From contig NZ_CP113529.1 of NCBI RefSeq assembly GCF_026723865.1, positions 2,480,001 to 2,544,000 of the forward strand: a stretch of 64,000 nt of DNA. Reading direction: 5' to 3'. Numbering within the stretch: position 1 is the stretch's first letter; each line of letters starts with the position of its first letter. This DNA is from Mycobacterium sp. Aquia_216. Its GTDB lineage: Bacteria > Actinomycetota > Actinomycetes > Mycobacteriales > Mycobacteriaceae. The position numbers and the translations under genes were made by a program. Below the pieces are notes generated by a model. The model was not told the DNA's origin, did no database searches, and saw nothing but the letters and a program-made list of their open reading frames with translations. Shown piece by piece: positions 45,428 through 55,118 of the stretch.

Positions 45428-46237
45428 TCAGCCCGTAAATCTGGCCGGGCGTTTTTCGCGATGCGCGGCGAGGCCTTCCTGCACGTCGGGGCCGCTGAAA
45501 CTCAAGAATTCCAGGCCGAGCGACGTCTCGAAGGCGGGCGCGAACATGCGATACCAGTGGTTGAGGCTGTGTTTGGTCCATCGGATCGCGGTTTGAGCTC
45601 CGTGTGCCAGTTCATTGGCGATCCGGGTTGCCGTCGGGAGCACGTCGTCGTCATCGACGCAGGTGGACACCAGGCCGATGCGCTCGGCTTCCTCGCCCAG
45701 CAAGGTGTCGCAGGTGAGCAGGTAGTACTTGGCCTTGGCCATGCCGACCAGCAGTGGCCAGCAGATCGCGGCGTGGTCGCCCGCCGCGACGCCGAGCTTG
45801 GTGTGCCCGTCGATGATCTTGGCGGTCCGTCCGGCCACCGAGATGTCGGAGAGCAACGCCACCACCAGACCGGCGCCGACGGCGGGGCCCCGGATCGCCG
45901 AAACCATCGGCTTGTCGAAGTTGACGATGTTGAGCACCAGGTCGCGGGCCTCGCGCATGATGCGGATCCGGCCCTCGTAGTCGTTGATGGTCTCGTCGAT
46001 CAGCTCGAAGCTGCCGCCGGAGGAAAACGCCTTGCCTTCACCGCGGATCAGGACGACTCGTACGTCGGGGTCGCGATTGATGGCCGGCCAGACATCGGCG
46101 AGATCGCGGTGCATTTGCGGACCGACCGAGTTCAGCCCGGGAGCATCGAGAACGACCGTGAGGACGCCGTTGTCGCCGGGTTCAAAGCGGAGGCTGGGGA
46201 ATTCGTCGTAATCGACGGAGATCGGGGCTAGTGACAC
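45428..46237 (-). CDS. echA15: Enoyl-CoA hydratase/isomerase family protein EchA15
   Basis: 269 aa from GTG 46237. Crotonase fold: '[25 protein letters not shown]', '[22 protein letters not shown]' (oxyanion-hole AFSSGGS), '[36 protein letters not shown]' (second oxyanion-hole strand), and '[19 protein letters not shown]'. Hydrates trans-2-enoyl-CoA or does a related crotonase reaction; specificity is unknown. Divergent from hemE with 84 bases between. The long upstream extension of its open frame runs through hemE and is a shadow. Confidence 0.88.
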   Translation of the reverse strand: MSLAPISVDYDEFPSLRFEPGDNGVLTVVLDAPGLNSVGPQMHRDLADVWPAINRDPDVRVVLIRGEGKAFSSGGSFELIDETINDYEGRIRIMREARDLVLNIVNFDKPMVSAIRGPAVGAGLVVALLSDISVAGRTAKIIDGHTKLGVAAGDHAAICWPLLVGMAKAKYYLLTCDTLLGEEAERIGLVSTCVDDDDVLPTATRIANELAHGAQTAIRWTKHSLNHWYRMFAPAFETSLGLEFLSFSGPDVQEGLAAHREKRPARFTG

Positions 46238-46321
46238 CGGGTTGATGTTACGCAGCGGGCACCAGGTGCTCCCGGGCCACCGCCCGGCCCTCGTACCTGC
46301 GCCGTGGCAGCATTGAGTCCA

Positions 46322-47371
46322 ATGAGTACCCGTCGCGAACTTCCCGAGTCGCCCTACCTGGCCGCCGTCAACGGCCGCAAGCCCGGCCGGGTGCCGGTGT
46401 GGTTCATGCGGCAGGCCGGCCGTTCGCTGCCCGAATACCGGGCGCTGCGCGAACACCACACCATGCTGGCGGCGTGCTTTGAGCCCGAGGTGGTCTGCGA
46501 GATCACCCTGCAACCGATCCGGCGCCACGACGTCGACGCCGCGATCTTGTTCTCCGACATCGTGGTACCGCTGCGCGCCGCGGGCATCGACTTGGACATC
46601 GTCGCCGACATCGGGCCGGTGATCGCGCACCCGATCCGCACCGAGGCTGATATCGAAGCCATGAAACCCCTTGACCCGCAGGCGATTCAGCCGGTCTGCC
46701 GGGCTGTTTCGCTGCTGGTCGAGGCACTCGGCGACGTCCCGCTGATCGGTTTCGCCGGTGCGCCGTTCACGCTGGCGTCCTACCTGGTCGAGGGTGGCCC
46801 CAGCCGCAACCACGCCCGCACCAAGGCGATGATGCTGGCCGAACCGGCGAGCTGGCACGCGCTGATGTCGAAGCTGACCGATCTCACCGTGGAGTTCCTG
46901 CGCGGCCAAATCAACGCCGGGGTGGACGCCATCCAGGTGTTCGACTCCTGGGCGGGAACGCTGTCGCTGGCCGACTACCGCCAATACGTGCTGCCGCACA
47001 GCTCCCGGGTGTTCGCGACGCTGGCCGAACACCGCCTGCCGATGACGCATTTCGGGGTCGGGACGGCCGAGTTGCTGGGCGCGATGGGCGAAGCGGGCGC
47101 GTCGGTCGTCGGGGTGGACTGGCGAACATCGCTCACCGATGCCGCCGGCAGAGTGCGGCCCGGCACGGCGCTGCAGGGCAATCTCGACCCCGTGGTCGTC
47201 CTGGCGGGCTGGCCCGTGGTGGAACGCGCGGCGCGGGCCGTCGTCGATGACGGCCGCCGCGCCGTCGACGCCGGCGCCGCGGGCCACGTCTTCAATCTCG
47301 GTCACGGAGTGCTGCCCGAGACCGACCCCGGCGTGCTGACCGACCTGGTGGCACTGGTCCACTCGCTATGA
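46322..47371 (+). CDS. hemE: Uroporphyrinogen decarboxylase HemE
   Basis: 349 aa from ATG 46322 ('[18 protein letters not shown]'); GTG 46304 is a longer alternative. Decarboxylates uroporphyrinogen III to coproporphyrinogen III. Signatures: '[20 protein letters not shown]', '[28 protein letters not shown]' with catalytic Asp, '[21 protein letters not shown]', '[24 protein letters not shown]' and '[17 protein letters not shown]' with conserved His. Its stop overlaps the hemY start as ATGA. First gene of hemE-hemY-hemQ. Confidence 0.96.
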   Translation: MSTRRELPESPYLAAVNGRKPGRVPVWFMRQAGRSLPEYRALREHHTMLAACFEPEVVCEITLQPIRRHDVDAAILFSDIVVPLRAAGIDLDIVADIGPVIAHPIRTEADIEAMKPLDPQAIQPVCRAVSLLVEALGDVPLIGFAGAPFTLASYLVEGGPSRNHARTKAMMLAEPASWHALMSKLTDLTVEFLRGQINAGVDAIQVFDSWAGTLSLADYRQYVLPHSSRVFATLAEHRLPMTHFGVGTAELLGAMGEAGASVVGVDWRTSLTDAAGRVRPGTALQGNLDPVVVLAGWPVVERAARAVVDDGRRAVDAGAAGHVFNLGHGVLPETDPGVLTDLVALVHSL

Positions 47372-48756
47372 CCCCGCAGTCGTATTGCGTTGTGGGCGGC
47401 GGGATTTCCGGCCTGGCCGCGGCCTACCGGCTGCGTAGGGCGGCCGGCGACGACGCGAGCATCACGCTGTTCGAGCCGGGCGAGCGGCTGGGCGGGATCC
47501 TGCGTACCGAGCAGGTCGGCGGACGGCCGATGGACCTGGGCGCCGAGGCGTTCGTGCTGCGCCGGCCCGAGATGCCGGCACTGCTGGCCGAGCTGGGCCT
47601 GTCGGATCGCCAACTCGGTACCACCGGTGCCCGGCCGTTGATCTACAGCCAGGCCGTGCTGCACCCGCTGCCCACGGCCACGGTCGTCGGGATTCCCTCC
47701 TCGGCGGCGTCGGTGGCCGGACTGGTCGACGACGCCACTGTCGCGCGCATCGACGCCGAGCCCGGCCGCCGGTTGGACTGGCAACCCGGAAGCGACCCGG
47801 CCGCAGCCGAATTGGTGGGCGACCGGTTCGGCGAGCAGACCGTGGCCCGATCCGTCGACCCGTTGCTGAGTGGGGTGTACGCGGGCTCGGCGGCCACGAT
47901 CGGGCTACGCGCCGCGGCCCCCAGTGTGGCGGCGGCGCTGGATCGCGGCGCCCCCAGCTTGACCGACGCGGTCCGGCAGGGGCTGCCGCCGGCGACCGGC
48001 GCCCCGGTGTTCGGCGCGCTGGACGGTGGCTATCGGGTGCTGATCGACGAGCTCGTCGAACGCAGCCGGTCGCGGTGGGTGCGGGCCGCGGTGGAACGGC
48101 TCGAGCGCGCCGGGCAGGGATGGGTGCTGCGCGATGACACCGGGGCCGACTGGAATGCCGACGCGGTGATCCTGGCCATCCCCGCCCCGCGGCTCGCGCG
48201 TCTGATCTCTCGCGTGGCTCCGCAGACGTTTGCCGCCGCGAGCCGCATCACGAGTGCGTCGTCGGTGGTGGTCGCGCTCGCGGTGCCGGGCGACACGGCG
48301 TTCCCGGAGTGCTCCGGGGTGCTGGTGGCCAGCGGTGAGCAGTTGCGGGGCAAGGCGATCACGCTGTCTTCCCAAAAATGGGGGCGCAATCGGGGCATAC
48401 CGGGCGAGCTGCAATTCCTGCGGCTGTCGTTCGGGCGATTCGGTGACGACTTGGCCGCCACCGCCTCCGACGAGGAGCTCCTGGCCTGGGCGCTCGACGA
48501 CCTGGCCACGGTTTTCGGGCTGGCGGTCGAACCGGTGGATGCTCGCGTGCAGCGGTGGATCGACGCGATGCCCCAGTACGGGCCGGGCCACGCCGACGTG
48601 GTCGCGCAGCTGCGCGCCGGCCTGCCGGCGACCGTCGCCGTGGCGGGCAGCTACCTCGACGGGATCGGCGTGCCGGCCTGTATCGGCGCGGCCGGCAAGG
48701 CGGTCGACCGGGTGATCAGGGCCGTCGAGGCCATGAACGCGGAAGTGGCACGATAG
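47368..48756 (+). CDS. hemY: Coproporphyrinogen/protoporphyrinogen III oxidase HemY (HemG)
   Basis: 462 aa. FAD enzyme of the porphyrin pathway; in actinobacteria it oxidises coproporphyrinogen III to coproporphyrin III in the coproporphyrin-dependent route. FAD motif '[20 protein letters not shown]', '[31 protein letters not shown]', '[24 protein letters not shown]', '[20 protein letters not shown]' and C-terminal FAD motif '[23 protein letters not shown]'. ATGA overlap with hemE; hemQ starts five bases after its stop, an obvious operon. Confidence 0.95.
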   Translation: MTPQSYCVVGGGISGLAAAYRLRRAAGDDASITLFEPGERLGGILRTEQVGGRPMDLGAEAFVLRRPEMPALLAELGLSDRQLGTTGARPLIYSQAVLHPLPTATVVGIPSSAASVAGLVDDATVARIDAEPGRRLDWQPGSDPAAAELVGDRFGEQTVARSVDPLLSGVYAGSAATIGLRAAAPSVAAALDRGAPSLTDAVRQGLPPATGAPVFGALDGGYRVLIDELVERSRSRWVRAAVERLERAGQGWVLRDDTGADWNADAVILAIPAPRLARLISRVAPQTFAAASRITSASSVVVALAVPGDTAFPECSGVLVASGEQLRGKAITLSSQKWGRNRGIPGELQFLRLSFGRFGDDLAATASDEELLAWALDDLATVFGLAVEPVDARVQRWIDAMPQYGPGHADVVAQLRAGLPATVAVAGSYLDGIGVPACIGAAGKAVDRVIRAVEAMNAEVAR

Positions 48757-48761
48757 GTCTC

Positions 48762-49457
48762 ATGGCCAAACTTGACTATGACGCCCTGAACTCGACGATT
48801 CGCTACCTGATGTTCTCGGTGTTCTCGGTCGAGCCCGGCGAGCTCGGTGAGCAGCGCGACGCGGTAGTCGACGAAGCGACCCGGTTTTTCAAGCAGCAGG
48901 AAGAACGTGGGGTCGTGGTCCGCGGCCTCTACGACGTCGCGGGTCTGCGCGCCGACGCCGATTTCATGATCTGGACACACGCCGAACGGGTCGAGGCGTT
49001 GCAAGCCACTTACGCCGACTTTCGCCGCACCACCGCGCTCGGGCGGGCCAGCTCGCCGGTCTGGAGCAGCGTGGCGCTGCATCGCCCGGCGGAGTTCAAC
49101 AAGAGCCACATCCCCGCGTTCCTGGCCGGCGAGGAGGCCGGCGCCTACATCTGCGTGTATCCGTTCGTGCGGTCTTACGAGTGGTACCTGCTGCCCGACG
49201 AGGAACGCCGCCGGATGCTCGCCGAGCACGGCATGGCCGCCCGCGAGTACAAGGATGTGCGCGCCAACACGGTTCCGGCGTTCGCGCTGGGCGACTACGA
49301 ATGGCTCCTGGCCTTCGAGGCGCCCGAACTGCACCGGATCGTCGACCTGATGCGCGAATTGCGCGCCACCGACGCCCGCCGGCACACCCGCGAGGAGACA
49401 CCGTTCTTCACCGGGCCGCGGGTGGCGGTCGAACAGCTGGTGAATGCACTGCCATGA
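48762..49457 (+). CDS. hemQ: Coproheme decarboxylase HemQ
   Basis: 231 aa. Chlorite-dismutase-family enzyme that decarboxylates coproheme to heme b, the last step of the actinobacterial pathway. Motifs: '[13 protein letters not shown]', '[40 protein letters not shown]', '[32 protein letters not shown]' with the reactive Tyr region, '[51 protein letters not shown]', containing the heme-ligand His segment. Length equals the M. tuberculosis protein. Co-transcribed with hemE and hemY. Confidence 0.95.
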   Translation: MAKLDYDALNSTIRYLMFSVFSVEPGELGEQRDAVVDEATRFFKQQEERGVVVRGLYDVAGLRADADFMIWTHAERVEALQATYADFRRTTALGRASSPVWSSVALHRPAEFNKSHIPAFLAGEEAGAYICVYPFVRSYEWYLLPDEERRRMLAEHGMAAREYKDVRANTVPAFALGDYEWLLAFEAPELHRIVDLMRELRATDARRHTREETPFFTGPRVAVEQLVNALP

Positions 49458-49533
49458 CAACCCGCGCCGGCGACGATGCAGTGGGGCACCTCCCGCTCGC
49501 GGGGGACGAAGCGATGAGGAGGAGCGGCGCCAG

Positions 49534-50283
49534 ATGACGACAGTCGACCCGACCGACCCCACCCGTTTCGAGCAGATGTATCGCGATGACCGGCTGTCGA
49601 ACGGCCTGCCGGCCGCCACGCCGTGGGACATCGGCGGCCCCCAGCCGGTGGTCCAGCAATTGGTCGCGCTGGGTGCGATCAAGGGGGAGGTGCTCGACCC
49701 GGGCACCGGCCCGGGGCACCACGCGATCTACTACGCGTCGGCCGGGTACTCGGCCACCGGCGTCGACGGTTCGGCAGGTGCGCTGGAGCGGGCCCGGGAA
49801 AACGCGCAAAAGGCCGGGGTCTCAGTGAATTTCGAGCTGGCCGACGCGACGAAGCTGGAGGGGCTGGAGAACCGGTTCGACACCGTCGTCGACTGCGCGT
49901 TCTACCACACCTTCAGCACCGAACCCGAGCTGCAGAAGTCCTACGCGCAGGCGCTGCGCCGGGCCACCAAGCCGGGCGCGCGGCTGTACATGTTCGAGTT
50001 CGGCCAACATGATGTCAACGGTTTCACGATGCTGCGGTCGTTGTCGGAGAAGGACTTTCGTGACGTGCTCCCGTTAGGCGGCTGGGAGATCACCTATCTG
50101 GGCACGACGACCTACCAGGTCAACATCAGCGCCGAGTCCATCGAGATGATGGCGGCGCGCAATCCCGACATGGCCGATCGGGTGGAGGACATGCGGGCAC
50201 GGTTCCGCGCGATGGAGCCGTGGTTGGTCAACGGCCGGGTGCATGCCCCGTTCTGGGAAGTCCACGCCACCCGAGCGGACTGA
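49534..50283 (+). CDS. Class I SAM-dependent methyltransferase (Rv2675c-like)
   Basis: 249 aa from ATG 49534 with AGGAGGAG about ten bases upstream. SAM motif I 'GEVLDPGTGPGHHAIYYASAG', motif II 'SATGVDGSAGALERARENAQKAG', 'FELADATKLEGLENRFDTVVDCAFYHTF' and 'ALRRATKPGARLYMFEFG'. Acceptor unknown. It follows the heme operon with a 76-base gap in the same direction, so it may be a fourth member. The C-terminal half ('SAESIEMMAARNPDMADRVEDMRARFRAMEPWL') is helical. Confidence 0.88.
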   Translation: MTTVDPTDPTRFEQMYRDDRLSNGLPAATPWDIGGPQPVVQQLVALGAIKGEVLDPGTGPGHHAIYYASAGYSATGVDGSAGALERARENAQKAGVSVNFELADATKLEGLENRFDTVVDCAFYHTFSTEPELQKSYAQALRRATKPGARLYMFEFGQHDVNGFTMLRSLSEKDFRDVLPLGGWEITYLGTTTYQVNISAESIEMMAARNPDMADRVEDMRARFRAMEPWLVNGRVHAPFWEVHATRAD

Positions 50284-50292
50284 CGTTCGTTG

Positions 50293-51573
50293 CTAAACGT
50301 TGCCGCGGGTCGCGTCGGCCAGCGCGTTCGTAATCCGGTCACCCTGCTGGTGATGGCTCAGCGCGCGGATGGACACGTCATGGCCTTCGGCCGCCCGACG
50401 TAGCGCGCCGACCGTGGCCTGCTCGCGCGGATGGTGGGCGAACGGGTCGAATGAATACCAGCGCATGGCGTTTTCGTGGGTCATTTTGTCGATGTCGGCG
50501 TCCGAGACGCCGTGGCCGGTGAGAACGTCCCACAGTTGTTCGGGAGCGCCGGGCCACATCGAGTCGCTGTGCGGGTAATCGGCCTCCCACGCGATGTTGT
50601 CGATGCCGATATGGTGTCGCAGCTGTACTCCGACGTCGTCGCTGATGAAGCAGGTCAAGAAATGCTCGCGAAACACCTCGCTGGGCAGCTTGCCGCCGAA
50701 GTCCTGGTGCGTCCACGTCGAGTGCATCTCGTAGGTGCGGTCGGCGCGCTCCAGGAAGTACGGGATCCACCCGGTGCCGCCCTCGCTCAGCGCGATCTTG
50801 AGACCGGGATATTTCTTGATCGGCGCCGACCAGAGCAGATCCGCGGCGGCCTGCACGATGTTCATCGGCTGCAGCGTGATCATCACGTCCATCGGCGCGT
50901 CAGGAGCGGTGATGGCCAGCTTTCCCGAGGAGCCGATATGTACGTTCATCACCGTGTCGGTATCCACCAACGCTTCCCAGAGCGGCGTCCAGTAGTCGTC
51001 GTGAAAGCTGGGACGACCCATCGCCGCCGGATTCTCGGTGAACGTCAACGCGTGCACGCCACGATCGGCGTTGCGCCGCACCTCGGCCGCGCATGCTTCG
51101 GGATCCCAGATCACCGGTAGGCACATCGGGATGAATCGGGCCGGATACGCCCCGCACCACTCCTCGACATGCCAGTCGTTGTAGGCCCGCAGCAGGGCCA
51201 GGCCGAACTCGGGGTCCTCGGTGGCGAACAGCCGGCCGGCGAACCCGGGAAACGTCGGAAAACAGATCGAGGCGAAAATCCCGCCCGCGTTCATGTCCTT
51301 GACCCGCTCGTCGATCTGCCAACACCCCGGCCGGATCTCGTCCAGCCCCTGGGGTTCGAGCCCGTACTCCTCCTTCGGCCGGCCCGCCACCGCGTTGAGA
51401 GCCACGTTCGGGATCACCACATCACGAAATTGCCAGCTATCGCTGCCATCTGGGTTGTGCACCAACCGTGGCGCCTCGGCGGCGTACCTCTCGGGCAGGT
51501 GATTCTTGAACATGTCCGGCGGTTCGACGATGTGATCGTCGACGCTGATCAGGATCATGTCGTCTTTAGTCAT
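50293..51573 (-). CDS. Amidohydrolase family 2 metal-dependent hydrolase
   Basis: 426 aa from ATG 51573. 'MILISVDDHIVEPPDMFKNHLP' carries the DxHxxEP metal motif of the ACMSD/amidohydrolase-2 family. 'RFIPMCLPVIWDPEACAAEVRRNADRGVHALTFTENPAAMG' and 'VMNVHIGSSGK' (metal His) follow, then 'LKIALSEGGTGWIPYFLERADRTYE', and 'DNIAWEADYPHSDSMWPGAPEQLWD' with the terminal catalytic Asp. Family members decarboxylate or hydrolyse aromatic or steroid-derived acids; substrate unknown here. By memory it is absent between Rv2675c and msrB of H37Rv. A palindromic operator overlaps its promoter. Confidence 0.88.
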   Translation of the reverse strand: MTKDDMILISVDDHIVEPPDMFKNHLPERYAAEAPRLVHNPDGSDSWQFRDVVIPNVALNAVAGRPKEEYGLEPQGLDEIRPGCWQIDERVKDMNAGGIFASICFPTFPGFAGRLFATEDPEFGLALLRAYNDWHVEEWCGAYPARFIPMCLPVIWDPEACAAEVRRNADRGVHALTFTENPAAMGRPSFHDDYWTPLWEALVDTDTVMNVHIGSSGKLAITAPDAPMDVMITLQPMNIVQAAADLLWSAPIKKYPGLKIALSEGGTGWIPYFLERADRTYEMHSTWTHQDFGGKLPSEVFREHFLTCFISDDVGVQLRHHIGIDNIAWEADYPHSDSMWPGAPEQLWDVLTGHGVSDADIDKMTHENAMRWYSFDPFAHHPREQATVGALRRAAEGHDVSIRALSHHQQGDRITNALADATRGNV

Positions 51574-51607
51574 ATTCGCCTGATTCCCGATCCCTAGCTG
51601 AACACCA

Positions 51608-51626
51608 TACCGTTGGCGCAACGGTA
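51608..51626. promoter_or_regulatory. Palindromic operator before the amidohydrolase gene
   Basis: TACCGTTG-GCG-CAACGGTA is a perfect 8-bp inverted repeat with a 3-bp spacer, 35 bases upstream of the start on the minus strand. A TAnnnT element (minus-strand TATGGT) overlaps its downstream end, so a bound repressor would block transcription. Typical of TetR-type sites; no regulator gene is nearby. Confidence 0.6.
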
Positions 51627-51752
51627 CAACGCCTGGCGAGCCGGCGAAAGGTGTGCGGCAGCCGGGAAGTGTGCGGCTCAGGCCCTGCGCCGGGCATCGA
51701 CTTGTCGGGCCAATCCGGCCCAGATCGCGACAGCAAGTCGACGTTCGACCGC

Positions 51753-52178
51753 TTAGGCGTCCGTGGGGACTAGGCGCAGCGAAATCGAGTTGATGCAGTA
51801 CCGCTGGTCCGTCGGCGTCGGGTAGCCCTCGCCGGCGAACACGTGACCCAGGTGGCTGTGGCAGTTCGCGCAGAGCACCTCGGTGCGTGTCGTCCCCAGC
51901 GAATGATCGGGACGCAGGATCACCGCGTCGGAGTTGGCCGGGTCGAAGAACGACGGCCAGCCGCAGTGTGAGTCGAATTTCTCCGTGCTGCGGAACAATT
52001 CAGCACCGCACGCCCGGCATTCGTAGACGCCCTGGGTCTTGGTGTCGGTGTACTCGCCGACGTATGGCCGCTCGGTGCCGGCGCGACGCAGCACCTGAAA
52101 CTCCTGTGGGTTGAGTTTCTTGCGCCACTCGTCATCGGTGAGTTGCACCTTGGGCTGCGACAAGTCGGGGGAAGTCAT
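51753..52178 (-). CDS. msrB: Peptide-methionine (R)-S-oxide reductase MsrB
   Basis: 141 aa. Reduces methionine-R-sulfoxide in proteins after oxidative damage. Zinc CxxC pairs 'YECRACGAELF' and 'VLCANCHSHLGHVF' are present, as are 'KFDSHCGWPSFFDP' (substrate pocket Trp, with a Cys that may be a resolving residue) and the catalytic Cys in 'QRYCINSISLRL'. Nine bases separate its start from the end of aftC upstream, suggesting co-transcription. Confidence 0.95.
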   Translation of the reverse strand: MTSPDLSQPKVQLTDDEWRKKLNPQEFQVLRRAGTERPYVGEYTDTKTQGVYECRACGAELFRSTEKFDSHCGWPSFFDPANSDAVILRPDHSLGTTRTEVLCANCHSHLGHVFAGEGYPTPTDQRYCINSISLRLVPTDA

Positions 52179-52187
52179 GCGTCCACG

Positions 52188-53486
52188 CTAGCTCGAATGG
52201 CGTGCGGCCGGCAGCCAGGCCGGATCGATGCCCTCGTCCAGCCGGTTCTCGGCCTTGGCGTCCAGGTAGCGGAAGCAAAGCACGGTGAACGCCACGATCA
52301 ACAGCAGTGACCAACCGTAGGTGATCTTCAGGTAGTGCAGCGCGCGGCCGTACCGCATAAACCGGTAAATCAGCCAGTCGTCCAGGGTCATGAAGCCGTA
52401 GATCCCCAGCCAGGCCGGCCAGTTGCGGATCAGCGAGTTCTGCAGCACGACCGTCATCAGGAACGGGAACAGCATCATCGAGTAGTAGCCCTGGGCCAGC
52501 GGCAGTACCAGCCAGGAACACAGCAGCAGCACACCCGACGAGCTGGTGAACCAGAACAGCGGGTCCTGGGTGCGGTAGTAGCGGTACAGCAGCCACAGCG
52601 CGCCGATCGCGATCAGGATGAACAGAATTCGCAGGGACACGATCAGCCAGGTGGGCAGGCCGAAGTACACGCCATTGCCCTCGATCGAGCTGTTGAAGTA
52701 GTCCCGGGTGCCCCCGATGTACGGCAGCGTTTTGGTGACGAAGTCCATCGGATCGCTGACCAGCGGCCAGGCGGCGATGTTGACGACCGCGGGCACGACG
52801 AACGCCGGCACCAGCGCCCGCCACTGCCGGTTGAGCAGTGGCAGCAACAGCAGCGGAGCCAGCACGGGTTTGAGCGTCAGCGTCAGACCGATCACCAACC
52901 CGGCCCACCACTGATGGCCCACCTTTCCGTCCAGCAGCCAGCGCAAGAACAGCACCTCGGCCAGCAGGACGCAGCCGTTGATGTTGGTGAACACCAACGT
53001 GCTGGTCACGCTTTCGGTGCAGAACATGGCCAGCAGCAGGGCCGGCGCGGCCACCGAGGACAGGGTGAACTTGAACAACCGCAGCAGCAGGTACCAGGCG
53101 ATCAGGATGGCGACGGTGTTGATCAGGATGAACAGGTAACGCGACGGGTTGAAGGACAGGTAACCGAAGGGCGCCATCAACAGCGTGCCGCCGGGCGGGT
53201 ACAGGTAGTGCGGGTCGACGTAGTCGAAGTGCTCGTTGTAGATGTCCCAGCCGTGCCGGAAGTTGAGGACCGCACGGTAGACCGGCTTGAAGTCGTCGGT
53301 GATGTTGCCGTTGAGAGTGAGCACGATGCTGCGGTGCAGTACCGAGAAGATGGCGAGGGGCCAGAGCGCCGACCGAAAAAGCGTCGCGGTGCTGGGTGGC
53401 CCGGTGGGGGTACGGAAGGGGGTCAGCACCCTGTCGCGCAGGCCGGTCCGAGTCGAGTCAGCTGCCGTCACCAGCGCACCGTACAC
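52188..53486 (-). CDS. aftC: Arabinofuranosyltransferase AftC
   Basis: 432 aa from GTG 53486 ('VYGALVTAADSTRTG'). GT-C polyprenyl-phosphate-dependent enzyme that adds alpha-1,3 branch arabinofuranose to arabinogalactan and lipoarabinomannan. First extracytoplasmic loop 'NGNITDDFKPVYRAVLNFRHGWDIYNEHFDYVDPHYLYPPGGTLL' holds the conserved acidic DD motif. About ten membrane helices follow ('YLFILINTVAILIAWYLLL', 'GLVIGLTLTLKPVLAPLLLL' and others). Full length. A long upstream extension of the open frame is Arg-rich and rejected. Confidence 0.94.
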   Translation of the reverse strand: MYGALVTAADSTRTGLRDRVLTPFRTPTGPPSTATLFRSALWPLAIFSVLHRSIVLTLNGNITDDFKPVYRAVLNFRHGWDIYNEHFDYVDPHYLYPPGGTLLMAPFGYLSFNPSRYLFILINTVAILIAWYLLLRLFKFTLSSVAAPALLLAMFCTESVTSTLVFTNINGCVLLAEVLFLRWLLDGKVGHQWWAGLVIGLTLTLKPVLAPLLLLPLLNRQWRALVPAFVVPAVVNIAAWPLVSDPMDFVTKTLPYIGGTRDYFNSSIEGNGVYFGLPTWLIVSLRILFILIAIGALWLLYRYYRTQDPLFWFTSSSGVLLLCSWLVLPLAQGYYSMMLFPFLMTVVLQNSLIRNWPAWLGIYGFMTLDDWLIYRFMRYGRALHYLKITYGWSLLLIVAFTVLCFRYLDAKAENRLDEGIDPAWLPAARHSS

Positions 53487-53506
53487 CGGCGCGCCGGACC
53501 GGAGAA

Positions 53507-55081
53507 TCAGGCGGGGCAGTACGTGTCGGTTCCGGGCAGCTTGCCGCTGTCCAGGTAGCCGACCAGCGGCGGGACGGCACAAGGCGTGTAAATGCTCGCT
53601 CCGTGGCCGATGCCCTGCCACATCACCCGCCGGCTGGCCGCGCCGGCGTTGATGATCGTGGCCGCCGTCTGGGCGACGCCTTCGGAGCCCACGATCGGGT
53701 CGTTCTGCACGCCCAGCAGCACGACGTCGACCTTGAGGTCCTTGGGCGGTGCCGGCGGCGAGATCGTGGGCCAGTGCACGCACTTGATCAAGTTGAGCGC
53801 GGCGACCGTGCCGAATTGCGGATAGAGCTTGGCCCAGGCGACCACGAGCTCACGGACGCGGTCCGGGGTCGGACGATTGATCGCGTCGCTGCAGGAGTTG
53901 ACGAACTGCCCGTCGGTGTCCTGGGTGGCGTCGGCGTGGTTGATCAGGTTGGTCAGCTGGTTGGTGTCACCGGAGCGGGCCGCGGCCAGCGCGTTGGCCA
54001 GGCTCGTGGCGGCGGCGACGCGGCCGCCGGAGGGGAAGCCCAACGCGACGGTGATGGCGTTGACGACCTCGGCCAGCGACGCGCCGCCGGGCCCCCTGCC
54101 GGCCCGGGCATCGGCGAGCAGCGCGCTGACGGCGCCCTTGGGATCGGGACCCAGTGCGCAATTCACCGCGACGCATTGCGCGGCGAACGCGTCGAGCGCG
54201 GCCTGCTGTCCCTTGACCTGCTGCTCGGCGGCCGCCTCGGCGTTGACGCCCAACGCCACCGGCGAGTCGAGGATCAGGCGGGCGACCTTGTCGGGACGCG
54301 ACGCCGCGTAGGCCAGCGCGACCTGGGCGCCGTTGCCGATTCCGAGCAACGCGACCGAGGGCACATCCCAGAGACTGCGCAATCGCTCGATGTCCGAGGC
54401 GGCGTGGGAGTTGTCGTAGGCGCTGGAACCCGGCGCGATGGCGTCGGTGCAGTTGGTGGTGGCGGTGTTGGAGACGTCCGACAGGTTGGCGACCGGGTCG
54501 TCGCCGCTCTGGAATTGCGCCTGATCGCGCATCGCCTGGCGATCGGAACGATCCCGGCAGTCGATCGGGCTGGACATGCCGATACCGCGGCGGTCCACGG
54601 CGACGATCGGGTGGGCCGCCACGAGATCGGTACCCGCCCGGGACAGCCACACCGGCAACTGCGTCGACGACGGCAGGTCGGAACCGGTGGTGAAGACGAC
54701 GGGGCCCGCGTCCTTGGGGGTCTGGTTCGACCGGGCGCGTACCACGCCGACGGTCACGGTTCCCGACCCGCCGTTGACCGGGTCGAGGTCGGCGTCGTAG
54801 TTCGCGCAATCCAGCTGGACGCCGGCGGAGTCGGGGTGAACGCCGGCATCGTTGAACACCTTCGACGTGCAGTCGTGCCACGACAAGTCGTTCTTCGGCG
54901 CGGCGATCGGGGGCGGACCGCTCGGCGGGGGCTTGGTCGTGGCCGCGCCCTGTGGTCGGGCGCCGGCGTTGGTCGCAAACCTCGGGTCGGCGGCCAGGCC
55001 CGGGACGCAGCCGGTCAGCAGCACGGTCACGACGATGGTCAACGGGACCAGGGTCGTCGCGGACCTGATGTGCCGACTCAT
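53507..55081 (-). CDS. TAP-like alpha/beta-hydrolase lipoprotein (Rv2672-like), nucleophile Ser apparently replaced
   Basis: 524 aa from ATG 55081. Signal peptide with lipobox 'VLLTGC' (Cys ~24), then a Pro-rich linker and a TAP/tripeptidyl-aminopeptidase-like hydrolase fold. 'VVFTTGSDLPSSTQLPVWLSR', 'IVAVDRRGIGMSSPIDCRDR' (typical RGxGxS) and the elbow 'VALLGIGNGAQVALAYAASRPDKVARLILDSP' are visible. At the G-x-S-x-G position the sequence reads G-I-G-N-G, Asn250 (codon 54332-54334) instead of Ser. The C-terminal 'LGVQNDPIVGSEGVAQTAATI' and 'WQGIGHGASIYTPC' retain the acid and His. Likely non-catalytic or using another residue. Surface-anchored. Confidence 0.85.
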   Translation of the reverse strand: MSRHIRSATTLVPLTIVVTVLLTGCVPGLAADPRFATNAGARPQGAATTKPPPSGPPPIAAPKNDLSWHDCTSKVFNDAGVHPDSAGVQLDCANYDADLDPVNGGSGTVTVGVVRARSNQTPKDAGPVVFTTGSDLPSSTQLPVWLSRAGTDLVAAHPIVAVDRRGIGMSSPIDCRDRSDRQAMRDQAQFQSGDDPVANLSDVSNTATTNCTDAIAPGSSAYDNSHAASDIERLRSLWDVPSVALLGIGNGAQVALAYAASRPDKVARLILDSPVALGVNAEAAAEQQVKGQQAALDAFAAQCVAVNCALGPDPKGAVSALLADARAGRGPGGASLAEVVNAITVALGFPSGGRVAAATSLANALAAARSGDTNQLTNLINHADATQDTDGQFVNSCSDAINRPTPDRVRELVVAWAKLYPQFGTVAALNLIKCVHWPTISPPAPPKDLKVDVVLLGVQNDPIVGSEGVAQTAATIINAGAASRRVMWQGIGHGASIYTPCAVPPLVGYLDSGKLPGTDTYCPA

Positions 55082-55118
55082 GCCGACCACAGTAGCCATC
55101 CCACCCGGTTTCACCCGG

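Noticed and set aside
45428..47362. 644-codon minus-strand open frame covering hemE and echA15
   Set aside because: Only the part after GTG 46237 is crotonase; the rest is His/Gln/Gly-rich antisense of hemE.
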